Origin: Hypsibius dujardini
Taxonomy: Eukaryota > Tardigrada > Eutardigrada > Parachela > Hypsibiidae
Assembly: GCA_001579985.1 (NCBI GenBank)
Contig: LRSR01000616.1
Span: 1-37,847 of the forward strand
Length of the DNA stretch: 37,847 bases
Reading direction: 5' to 3'
In this document: one piece after another, positions 1 to 10,736 of the stretch
Numbering within the stretch: position 1 is the stretch's first letter
How the letters are laid out: every line of letters begins with the position of its first letter
Notes under the pieces: model-generated
Seen by the model: only the letters and a program-made list of their open reading frames with translations
Told to the model about the DNA's origin: nothing
The model's database searches: none
Translations under genes and position numbers: made by a program

Positions 1-29
1 TTAACTACAACTATTTTGTCCACCTGCAG

Positions 30-3000
30 ATTCTGAAAGTCGGCCTGCCACTTCCTTCGCTCGGCAACGAGACCATTGCACCAGCTCGTAGACGAATCAG
101 CTTCGCCAGTCACTTTGAACTCAGGTTTTAATTGCCCCATTCGGCTGCTTGTCTCTCTGTTTCTTTGTCTCTTTCTCTGGCTCTGTCTGCTTGGCTGCCT
201 GGCTGGCTCTCTGTCTATATGTCAATGCGCCTGTTTGTCTTTCTCTGTCTGACTGTCTGTCTGTCTGATTGTCTGTCTGTTTGTCTGTCTGTTTGTTTGT
301 CTGTCTGTTTGTTTGTTTGTCTGTTTGTCTGTCTGTTTGTCTGTTTGTCTGTCTGACTGACTGACTGACTGACTGCCTGTGTCGATCAGTCATCTCACAA
401 CTCCTACTCCCCCAGAAACTACGACGTTCAAGAATGCGGTCTGTACGAGGACCTGCCGCAGTACCACCAAGTAAAAAATGTGGATCACACATCACCTGTC
501 CCGGTCCAGGAACGAGAAGAAGGACAGTGGCTGGTAGCCGTCACGGAAGTGAGCATGCACAATCCCAGTCTGAACTTTACCGCGGCGGACGCCACCGGTC
601 TCCACGATTTCGCGCATATTACTATGGACGGCATGGAGCTGGAAGGCGAAGTGTCCCGCATCTCTAATGTCATCAAGTTTGCCCGAAACATGAATGCCGC
701 TAACCGGACCATCATCGGTGCTGTTGATATGGAAATCTCCCAGGTGGCCGAAGACGATGACGCTGATGTAAGTTCGACGAACGCTTGATTTATGTTATCC
801 AGAGACCTCTATGCGTTCGTCGAGCTGGGATCGATCTAAATTAAAATTAAAGTGTTTTATTTAAGCTATTTTATTTTAGCTAAATTAAAGTATGAGTAAG
901 AATTCTAATAATAATCTTTCTTTTTTTTAGTTTTTTTTCTCCACTCCTGATTTGAATAGTATCAAGTAAAACTGACTAAAATTAGTCTTGGCGTGTTCTA
1001 ATATATTCAAAATATTCCATTGTTATTGTATGATGATAACGCCTCATTTATTGGAAAATCATCTGTTCTTTTCACTTTACGAACACATGCGACGATACTT
1101 GCTGCTTTTATTAAAATTTTCCTGACTATTAGCATGTGCGTTAGTTGATAGTTTTGCGATTGCAGACCTATGGTGATCGCAGTACTTCCTCACTCGACGG
1201 CGGCCAACACAACAAATCCATGTTCCATGGCGGTGAAGAGACGAGCAACATGTCGCTCTCCGACACGAGCAGTCACCCAATTCACGTCAACAATTTGGGA
1301 ACAGGAGACGGGGACGATTTCAATGTGCTCATGGATTTACCAGTGGCGGAGAGATTGTTTGAGCAACCGGCACATGAACCGTCCATAATGGATATGAGTC
1401 TGTCTCCATTAGACGCGACCAAACGGGACTCTAATGAAATGGCGCAGGATTCTTCGTCGGAGCAGGGCACGTTGAATTGCTCTCACGAAATGGATATCTC
1501 CCGTGAGAGTGCGCTTGCTCCTATCGAACAGCCGGTTCCGTTGGCTGTTGCGGACCCTGTTAGCAGCTTGTCAGATAACGACATGAGCATGCCTCGTGAA
1601 GAAGTCGCTGCTTTGATTGATGGAATTCCTGCGGCAGTCGAGGCTGCTGCCTCAGCGGAACCGGATCAGTCACACGACGACTTGCGTCCCTCGCACGTAA
1701 GCGTCCCGCCTGAGATTGAGGCCGAATTCGCTGCCATGATGCAGGCTAGTACAATTCCGGATAGTATCGTCGTGACGGAGGAGGGAGAAGGGGAGGATAT
1801 GGAAATGTCGCAGGAGGATTTGCCGGAATGGAATGTCATCCCGCGCGTTGCGGCATCACACGACCCAGAAGTGACTCAAATGGATGTAATTGCGAACGAC
1901 ATGGACATTTCCGAGGACGTGGTCAATGAGACGTCTGGCATGGGAGGAAGCAGTACGTTGATTGTTCGTAGATTAGGTCCATGATGGGAACTCAAGTTTA
2001 TCTTATCGGAGTTTCCTTGTGAATTTACTCTTTAATTTAATTTAATTTAAAACTGAGATAGTCAGAACTAAATTTTTAGGTTTCAAATGGAGTTTTTGTA
2101 AAATCCTGTTTTTCGTCGGATTATCTTCCGGAATTGCTTGATCGACGGCTTTAGATGTCTGGGGACTGTTACAGTGCCGTGTTATACGTGCAGTACGTTG
2201 ATTTCCAGGTCTCAACTCCAACGAGTGCGACCCCAATGAGTCCACCCTTCGAAGTCCCAGTCACACGGGCGTGAAACGACCTGCACCGATTCGGACCGTC
2301 TCCCCGGGAGCCAAAAAGACCACACCTGACTTGCATCGGGTTGGACCGTCAACCGCCAACTCGTACATCACTCAAACTACTCGTAAGATCAAAACCAAGT
2401 TTGCTATTTAATGCCCAGCACTTGCTCCACAACTGGCATTCCACTTTATAGTAGACAGTAATCCCGGAATTGCAAACAGCCGTCTCAGCGTAATTATCCA
2501 TCAAAAAGCTCAACCTTCCCCGGAAGCGGATCATTCGCTGATGCTGCATCAGGAAGGAGAAGGGGGCACCTTCAAGTCGTTTTTCGACATGTCCACAAAA
2601 CTAGCCGAGGATGGTCTTGAGGAGCCGGAAGACATGGAGCTTGTACAGCAGTCGTTCGCTGTTGCGCCCGATCCGGGTCAGTCTCGGAAGTCCTTTACAG
2701 CTGAGCCGGAGCCGTTCAATGTCCTGAAGAATTTCATCGCGGAAGCGGAACAGTCCTTTGCAGATATGAGCATCTCACCCGCGGATGCGTCGAGGAGGGG
2801 TTCCACTCTACTTGCCTCACCACATGACAGCGGAGAAGGCGAAACTGAAGATATTGTTCCAGTCATGCCGGAAAACGGCGCGGTGGATATGAGCCTATCG
2901 CAGGAGGATTTGTCCGGGCTGGATGAAGTGCCGGCGGCGTTGCAGTGTTCCATCTTTCCGGAGGAAGTTGTGCGAGCTTCTGTCGGGTTAGTATTTATTC

Positions 3001-6000
3001 CCCACTCAGAACTGTATCGCTCTAGCTGTCACTTGTGGTTTGTCCATCCATGTTAACTGGTCTCAAAACTCGCAGGTGGTTTTGCCCGGGTGACGAATGT
3101 GAAGCCGAGATGAGCCCATCCGCAGCTGATCTGACCCGTTCGCGTCGCTACAGCGCTATCCCTGACGTCCAGGCAATGTCGATGGACGAGGGTGTCGCTG
3201 GAACTCCGCCAGTCTGCGCACCGATCAACGGACCTGAAACCAACGATATGAGCATGTTCATTCAAGATGATGCTAGGATTTCCAGTCCGGCGTTAAATCC
3301 CCTGCCGTTGCAGTCGACATGCAGTCCATCCGCTACGGGTGGTGCTCCTCCACTGAAGGACCTTATTCAGCCGAACAGTGAGTGCATGCCGGAATCATTC
3401 CGAAGTACTGACGCCGATCGCCGATCCTGCGACAAAGTTCAGGCTTTGAACTTTGACGAGGCAAGCTTGCCCATCAAGGACGAAATCTTGGGTGATCCAG
3501 GTAATGATGATTTCCATCAACGAAAGTGCTGTATTCTATATGTATTTAGTTCGGATTTGATTCGGATTTGGTTCGGATTTGGAATCGATTGACATCAGCA
3601 GAATCCGTTTTGAATGCCAGGGGGCGGAGCTATGGGCTAGTTTCAAACTAGGCTTCCGAGTGTCGTTGCAGAAATGGTCCATAGCTCCGCCCCTCCGCAT
3701 CCGAAAATGATTCTGCTGATGTCAATCGATTCCAAATCGAATTTGAGTTTAAGGGTATCAAAAATCTTGGAGTCAAACGTTTTCCAAAAAATGTCGTTTT
3801 TAATGGTTAAAAAAACCCTGAAACTTCTGAAACGTTACTGATGAATCCATTGAAAGTGACCCATTTGCATACCACTGCACCACTGTCCTGCGGTCAAAGT
3901 TGGTTTAACAGAGCTCAATAAATGATCCAAACGAAACATCATATCAAACAGATCCCGATCAGGTTCCATGTGATTTGATTTGATTGTTTCGTGTGTAAGT
4001 TTTGGCTGTTCGATATTATCTCTAGATCAAGCTGTCGTCTCGGACGTCGTCGTCGCCCAAGTGGATGCAGTCGCGCTGCAGGCCGAGAAGTCGGACGACC
4101 CCTTGGAACAGTCCAAACACGATCCGGTCGCCGATTCTCTTCCCATTTCCCAAGTCAGCGGTGTTTTCGCGGCTAGGGAAGTGATCGGTACTCATGGCGC
4201 TCCCGACGAGAGCCGTCTCGATAATGTTGGAGCACTGACATTTTACACATTCAATCAGTCCACGTTCCCGACGGATGATGAGTCGTCGGATGGGAGCGTC
4301 AACGCTTCACGGTTGAAAATGCCCACACTCAAAGACAATCTGGGTTTGGATTCCTTCGAGTCGGATGGAGCAGACGTGACGATGAGTGAAGCCCACCGAC
4401 GTCTGCGAGATGGTCGGGACATACCGTCGTCCGGTGGAGGAGATGCGACTTTTGTTTCGCCACTTGCCAGGACGGGCCGTGCCGTCGAGGCGTTGAATGC
4501 CACGGTCTTCTCGCCGGCAAGTATTTCCAGTCTGTAGTGGCCTATGCATGCTTGATTTGGTACTGTCTCCTGGATCATTTGTCCGCCTGTTTTACCGAAT
4601 ACACACGTAGCAAAAACCCTGCGCTAACCGAGTTAGGCATTTAGCTCAGTCTGTGTATAAGCCATGCATTGAACGAGTTACATGGCTGAACACGACTAGT
4701 GCAGGGTTTTTGTCACGTTTGTCGTTTTCTGTTAGCACCACTCGTTTGCTAAGCTCGTCCCCTCTTTTCACTTTTCACTCTCCACCGATTGAATTTTATG
4801 GACTGTTCATCTCTGACAGTCTGTTGACTGTCTGTTGTGTATAGTTTTGTTATTTCTTCCATTCCTGGGTGTGTTCCTTAATTTCGGTTATATGAGCTGG
4901 ATTTTTCTTCCAGTATGATGAGACCGACGATTCCATCGGCGAGGAAATTGAAGCGGTGGCTGACCTGATTGAGCCCATCAAACGACATCTGGAACAACTG
5001 GAAGCGTCGCTTGATCGCGAATCGGTTCCGACAACTTCTGCCAACCAAGGTACGTAAGGTTGCCTCTTTGTGGTATAGCTGGAACCGGTGAGGTGCTGTG
5101 AATTTGTGTTCTGAATTTGTAGCTCCAGGCGAGCGCTCAGCTGCCATCATTTCCGCCGACGTCGTCGAGGAGGAAGGCTCTTCGGAGGCGTGGAGCGACA
5201 CTCCGACTCAATCGGGCGTTTATCAGCTGTCCCGTACAATCATCAAATGCAACGAATCTCGGCCGGCTGACTCGACTCGCCCGAACATCCTGGAGGCCAC
5301 GATGATGGAAGACAGCTCCATCCTTTCCGCTTCTGACGACAACGATCCGGAGGACGTATGTGTACTCTCACGCTTTCTTCACGGATGCACTTTTGACGAG
5401 TTTTTCAGTAAAAGATTATTGTATTTTGTTTCAGTATGACAGCGAGTTTATGCACTTTATGAAGATGGAGCTGGTGGATATGATGGTGCACGGTATCGTG
5501 GAGCAGCAAGGTGTTGGGAAGTATGTCCTCTGACCTGTCTTTGGGTTTGCGAGTTAGTTCCCGAGGCACAATTCGGAGTTCACGATGTATTCTCACTAGG
5601 TGGACCATTGAAATGCCCGGCCGACGCACCGTCATGGTGCTGTACATCAAGGTTCCTCTCTCGGTGCCGGAGATCGCTCATGCCATTCCACAAATCTACT
5701 GTGCTGCGAAAATGATGGTTGGCAAAATCCGGTAAGCTGGTTCAACCCGTAGAGGGTTGAGGGTGCAACCCGTAAATGGTTGAGGGTTCAACCCGTAGAT
5801 GGTTGAGGGTTCAACCCGTAGAGGGTTGAGGGTTCAACCCGTAGAGGGTTGAGGGTTCAACCCGTAGATGGTTGAGGGTGCAACCCGTAGAGGGTTGAGG
5901 GTGCAACTCGTAGAGGGTTGAGGGTGCAACCGTGGATGGTTGAGGGTGCAACCCGTAGAGGGTTGAGGGTGCAACCCATATCCATCCTTTGAGTAGAGGG

Positions 6001-6272
6001 TCACTTCCACTGATACAATCATGTGAAAATGCACGGCACTTATGAAATGGATTTTGAGGTAGAATTTGTTTGTCGAGTTCAGGCAGGAGGATCTCGATCG
6101 AATCATTCGCACTACTCCCCGGACGATGAACTTCATTCGCGACATCGTCTTGGCCCTGCTCGCGCTGCAGACGAAAGAGGAGATGGAAATGGTGAAACGA
6201 CCCTTCCTGACGCTGGGACCGCCGCCGGTTTGGACTATGAACTCCCAAGCCCGTCCTTCCGCTCAAATCTAA
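30..6272 (+). CDS. KNL1: KNL1/Spc105-like kinetochore scaffold, 5' end outside window
   Basis: Kinetochore scaffold that recruits PP1 and BUB checkpoint proteins and binds MIS12 through a C-terminal RWD region. Exons read: 30-124, 416-767, 1166-1952, 2209-2382, 2452(or 2455)-2986, 3076-3500, 4026-about 4504, 4914-5049, 5123-5355, 5435-5520, 5600-5731, 6083-6272; about 1207 residues visible. The first visible exon opens with ILK, the tail of a SILK-type PP1 motif, followed by GNET and RRISF (an RVSF-type PP1 site, about 93-104), the same order as in vertebrate KNL1. The middle carries about a dozen MELT-like motifs: MEIS (729), MSLS, MDIS, MEMS, MSIS, VTMS. The last three exons resemble the KNL1 RWD region, here with little coiled coil before it. 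The end of exon 7 is uncertain: phase requires 4504, but a second donor lies at 4521. The N-terminus is missing from the window. Confidence 0.82.
125..415 (+). repeat. TCTG/TGTT microsatellite in KNL1 intron
   Basis: The intron between the PP1-motif exon and the next KNL1 exon is almost entirely a degenerate TCTG/TTTG array, densest at about 232-375. Open frames on both strands here are repeat artefacts (Cys-Leu-Ser-Val or Arg-Gln-Thr-Asp runs). The array runs to within about 40 bp of the 3' splice site at 414-415. Confidence 0.95.
3576..3738. mobile_element. Inverted-repeat MITE-like element in KNL1 intron 6
   Basis: Two arms match perfectly over about 30 bp (3576-3605 and 3709-3738; core AATCGATTGACATCAGCAGA). 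Inner arms are also related: GGGGCGGAGCTATGG on the left and its complement on the right. The roughly 100-bp spacer holds a small palindrome, CTAGTTT-C-AAACTAG. There is no coding capacity. The left flank is a short tandem repeat of TTCGGATTTG at about 3549-3580. No clear target-site duplication is visible. Best read as a non-autonomous DNA element; the family is unknown. Confidence 0.75.
4605..4718. mobile_element. Short foldback element, copy 1 (KNL1 intron 7)
   Basis: A 114-bp element whose ends read ACGTAGCAAAAACCCTGC on the left and, in reverse complement, ACGTGACAAAAACCCTGC on the right. Inside are TGCGCTAACCGAGTTA and a segment whose complement reads ACTCGTTCAATGC. Both internal motifs recur, with similar ends, at 35473-35594 in the first ATG3 intron, which identifies a dispersed repeat family. 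No coding sequence. Confidence 0.75.
5740..5985 (+). repeat. 23-bp hairpin minisatellite in KNL1 intron 11
   Basis: About ten copies of a 23-bp unit (TTCAACCCGTAGAGGGTTGA plus GGG, with variants GTGCAACCC and GTAAATGG) begin about 9 bp after the splice donor at 5732. Each unit contains the inverted pair CAACCC/GGGTTG around a short loop, so each copy can form a small hairpin. The reverse-strand frames with repeated Leu-Asn-Pro-Gln-Pro-Ser-Thr are repeat artefacts. Confidence 0.93.
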
Positions 6273-7023
6273 ATCTCTCTTTGCTCATTTCGTGTGTTTG
6301 GTTTTTTTATCTCCCGACGAGACAAGTATCTTTCCTTCTACCTTTCTAGTACTATTTTAACCATTTTTCCCTTCATAATTGCGGTTGCCCTTTTGAGTTT
6401 TGATGATGATTGGTCGATCGAGTTTTTTGCATACTGTAGAAGTGCCAGTTTTATCCACCTTCAGCGTAGTAACCGACTTACTTGGTATCTTTCTCAAAAC
6501 CTAATCTCGCTGGTCTAACCGAATGAAACTGAGTAATCGCCGTTGAATTTACCGTCGTTGCGAATTGTTCCTCATCTGATTGACCTGTCTGTTTTCGCAA
6601 CTACTGTACGCTCCCAATCTCAAGGGTCAATTATGCTCCCACCCCCGATGGTTCACATCAAACTTGAGCGGATCGTTCAATTCAGTTCACTTGTCCGTGA
6701 TTGGCCTGTTGGTTTTGCCTGACAGACTATGCTACCTTGCTTGATTGAAATGATTATTGATATGAGGCATTACGGTGATCAAAATTTTCAAGTCAATAAA
6801 ATTTAAGTGAATCTAAATGAACAATCAAGCGAGCGACGGAACGTGTATTCGGACCGGACCTAAAATCGAGCCTTGAGATCGGGAGCGCACAGTATGACTG
6901 TCAAGGGGTCTGGCGCATCTGCATCTGCGTTCCTAAGAAACTGTCTCTAAGTGAAGCGGAAGCTGTCTTTGCACATGCTCTCCATGACTGTCGTCAAAAG
7001 ACGTCTGACCCGAAAGTCAAAAA
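6273..7023. other. Intergenic KNL1-SPEF2
   Basis: No credible gene. It holds the KNL1 3' region, a candidate AATAAA poly(A) signal at 6795-6800, and an inverted-repeat element at 6602-6894 (listed separately). The SPEF2 promoter must lie between the element and 7023; no core promoter motif stands out. Confidence 0.7.
6602..6894. mobile_element. TA-flanked inverted-repeat element, 293 bp
   Basis: The left end reads TA then CTGTACGCTCCCAATCTC and AAGGG; the right end, in reverse complement, reads TA then CTGTGCGCTCCCGATCTC and AAGG. The arms match with few mismatches over about 27 bp. A TA dinucleotide bounds each side, as for Tc1/mariner-type insertions. The interior has no ORF. The ends resemble those of the elements at 33775-34811 and 35084-35243. 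Confidence 0.7.
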
Positions 7024-7990
7024 ATGGCAAGGGAGCTCAAAAAAATCCTTAATCAACGAATCGGTTTATCCGCTGTAATTGGTAAGCCTCTCTTATTGTT
7101 TCCTAAACCCCCGCAGTTGGCCCCTTTATTATGCATTCTTCAATCACCTTTCTTGGCAGACGAAATAAGCTTCGAGGAGAAATTCGCCAATGGCTTTTTG
7201 TTGGGCGAGATTCTCAGCAAGTTCGGACTGCAGCCGGACTTTGCCTTCTTCCAGGACCTTCAGTTAGTCAACTGTTTTGGATCTACGGTTTTTGCAAGAG
7301 ACTAATATCTGTTGGGCATGTTATAGGGATGAAGAAACGAAAATTCGGAATTTCGCGAGAATAATAGCGGCTTTGGAAGACGTGGATATGATTCTCCCAT
7401 TTCCCGATGTCCAGAAGATCATGCAAGCATGTCTGCATATTTAATCGTTTTTGTTCCTTCCCGGGAAAATTAAATCAATTTTTTTCGATATCATAGAAAA
7501 GTCCATGGAGTGCAATGTCCTTTATCTACAACATGTTCAAGGCGCTGAAGGTGCTCCCGATGCGCAATCCGAAATGGACAATCGAGTCGGCGGAAAAGTT
7601 CAAACGGAAGGTTAGCACTTGGCAGTGAAATTGACAGAAACGTTCCTTCAACTACGTGTACTACACGTCCTGGTTACACCTGAATACACCTCCGAATTCT
7701 ATAAAATAATATTGCACTAGAATTCATGTCATAATTCTGTCATAAAATTGTGCTTTTTAATAAACAGGGATCCTGGACAGACTTTGCAGCAGCTCTAAAT
7801 ATGGATTACGAGACGTTTCGCAAGATGGACACTAAGTACAACATTCCCGGAGAGAGCCACTGTCGTAATCTGGAGGATCGGCTCAGGCGCTTTTTACAGG
7901 CCAACCAACCGGTGAATGTGGCGCTTGTTCCCCTAAGGTGCGCTTTTGTAGTACGCAGACAGCCAGACAGACACAGACACAGACACAGAC

Positions 7991-8027
<37 letters not shown>

Positions 8028-9585
8028 GCAGACAGACAGACAGACAGAAACAGACAGACAAACGCACACACACACACACAGATAGAAGAAGCACCGTAGT
8101 TAAATGTGTAAAGTGAGGTGCAGATGGACAGATGGACTGTTGCTTGAGATTTTTGGTGGGAGTTAACGTTTTAGTGACCACAAGCCGTTTTCTTTAGAGT
8201 AGAAGCGGTGGAGCGCACTAAGTACCGATCCGAATGGGAAGATGCGGTTAAGAAAGAACTCGATTCTTTCGACAAGAAAGCCGAAGCTGACGCGTTAGCC
8301 GCCAAGGCTGCGCTCATCGCGGCGTCACCTCTGGATGTGGTCCCGTCCGCTCGGAGTGGAGTGTGTGTCCCAAAACTATCGAAAAGCGCTGCTAAACTCC
8401 CTTCAAAGTCGGAAATCCCAGCTGATTGCCCAGTGAGCCCTGTGGCAGCGGCTCACTCTGGAAAGTCGGGTACGGACTTGAAGAGCGAGACAGCGGCACT
8501 GTTGCAGAGACCATCAGTGTCGGCGCCCATCGTTGCCTTCGCCACCCTTCCAGAGCGTGTTAAGTCAAAGAAGAGCTTGGTTTTTAATCGGCAGAGTTAT
8601 TTGACGGACATACGGAAGAAAGCGGAGGAATACAGGAAGCAGAAGGAGGATGAGGCAAAAGTCAAACAGGAGTTGTGGATGGACTTGATTATTGAGAAGA
8701 AACATAGCAGAGAGTTGGAGTCAGCACTGCAGGTCAGCGAACGGTCGACGTACTAACTCGAAGCAAACACAAACATACCCACGAACCGACATGCAGACAG
8801 ACAGACTGACGGGCATGCTGGTTAGCTGACTGGCAGACGGACAAACAGGCAGTCAGACAAGCAGAGAGGCAGAGAGGCAGACAGGCAGAGAGGCAGACAG
8901 GCAGAGAGGCAGACAGGCAGACCAACAGGTAGCCATATAGCATGCTTATGAAAATGAACTTTTTGTCACAGGTTATTCGCAAAATCAACAAAAAAGCAGA
9001 ACTCGATCGGGCTCAGGCACGTGCGGAACTCTACAAACGCCGTGAGAAATTCGACTGCCTTTGCGCCACTGTGTTCCGTCACCAGGAGGAAGATGAAGCC
9101 AGGCAGTACGAGTTCGTCCGCATCATGGTCAATAATGGCTTCTGGGAAATGCTGGGTGATAATGTACTCAGCGAAGAAAAGTTGAAAACTTGGTGCGAAA
9201 AGGCAGACCTGCGATACTTCCCCGAAATCTATCAGGTCCTGTGCCGACGGTACGCTTTTTGTAACAAGGTCGTCCTCGATCATTTTACCGAGCACTTCCT
9301 GGACGTGGCGCAGACAGTTGCTGCCGAAGAAGGTGATGATTTCACTCCACTTGTCGATCCTGATGCAGTAGCTGTACATGAAGCGCTGCCTGCCGAGCCG
9401 CCCCAGCATGATCCAGAACCTCTGTTCAATGACAAGAACGTTATTGAAGAAGTATGTATGATTTTATGGATAGAATTTACGCCAACAGACGAGACAGCCA
9501 GGTACTCAGACCGTCAGGCAAACAGACAGGCAGACAGACAGACCAGACAGACCAGACAGACAGTCAACAGACAGACAGACAGACC

Positions 9586-9617
<32 letters not shown>

Positions 9618-10691
9618 GGCAGACATGCAGACAAACAGACAAACAGACTGATCTATAAACATATTGGCAGGCGGACGGACGGACAGATTGGGAAGGAGGC
9701 AGACAGACTACAAGTCACTAGGCAAACAATAAATCCAGTACTCTGAACGTTGTTTTGTTATATAATGAACTTCTTGCTTGTTTCTCGGGCAAGAAAGTCA
9801 TCTCTTTGCAGATTACCAACGGTTCCGAACTGTTTCGATCCGATCAACCCACCCTCTTCTACAGCAACATCGAGATGGAAGAGTATCGTGTAATTACCAC
9901 CCAGTTTCCTTACGACGAGCTCGGTTGGATGTCTGCTTTCGTTGCGCCCTCGGTGCTGGATGACCGCAATCTCGGCCACATCATATCATGTGTTATCAAC
10001 GGGGAAGAATGGCGTCCGCCACAACCGCTTGAATTCAAATACTGCCAAAAATTTATCAGCCTTTGGATATCCGGGAAAAGGTCTAGCCCTCTCAAAAAAG
10101 CTGTTATCGCTAAATTGGCCATGACCTACAATCTGGAAGTCATTAGCGTGGCCGGACTTGTTCAAGAAGCCGTAGAGGCTGCCCTGCAAATGCAGCCTGA
10201 TCCGAACGAGACGAAGGAAAAGGGTGGTCGGCGTAAATCGAAAGACGGTAGTGGAACGAACACTGGGAAGAAAGGCAGTATCTCCAAATTGGGACGCAGG
10301 AAGTCGCGTTCCCTGGCTGCGTCGTTGTCGTCCTTAGTTTCAGCCGGACGGAACAGCCCCAGAGATGGCTTTCTGCAGAGGCTATTGCGGACTTTAGTGG
10401 AAGACGGTGCGTTAGATGCGATGACGGTGGTAGATTTGATTGAGCAAGCGATTTATATGCGGATTATGCATCCGAAGGCTAAAACTCCGGAACAGCTGTT
10501 AGAAGCGGCCAACGCAGCGGAAACTGCAAAGGTCGGAAAAGACAGGGGTGGTGGTGTGAAGAAAGACCACCCTTCAGGACAAGAAGTGAAACATCACGGA
10601 AGGGCTGATTCGAAAACAAGGATGGCGCACGAATCTCGTAAGGGGACCATTCTTTGTTTCTGTTAGTTTGCGGGTTCAACTTGTCTGTCAC

Positions 10692-10736
<45 letters not shown>

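Noticed and set aside
132-495. Open frames rich in Cys-Leu-Ser-Val or Arg-Gln-Thr-Asp on both strands
   Set aside because: They are translations of the TCTG/CAGA microsatellite in an intron; tetranucleotide repeats are open in all frames. The same applies to similar frames at 7806-8181, 16254-16526, 19324-19663, 23884-24078, 26077-26354 and others.
5740-5985. CRISPR-like regular repeat array
   Set aside because: Units are contiguous with no unique spacers and lie in a eukaryotic intron; it is a minisatellite.
5811-6266. 151-residue minus-strand frame with Leu-Asn-Pro-Gln-Pro-Ser-Thr repeats
   Set aside because: It is the complement of the KNL1 intron minisatellite plus the last exon; the repeat is clearly non-coding tandem DNA.
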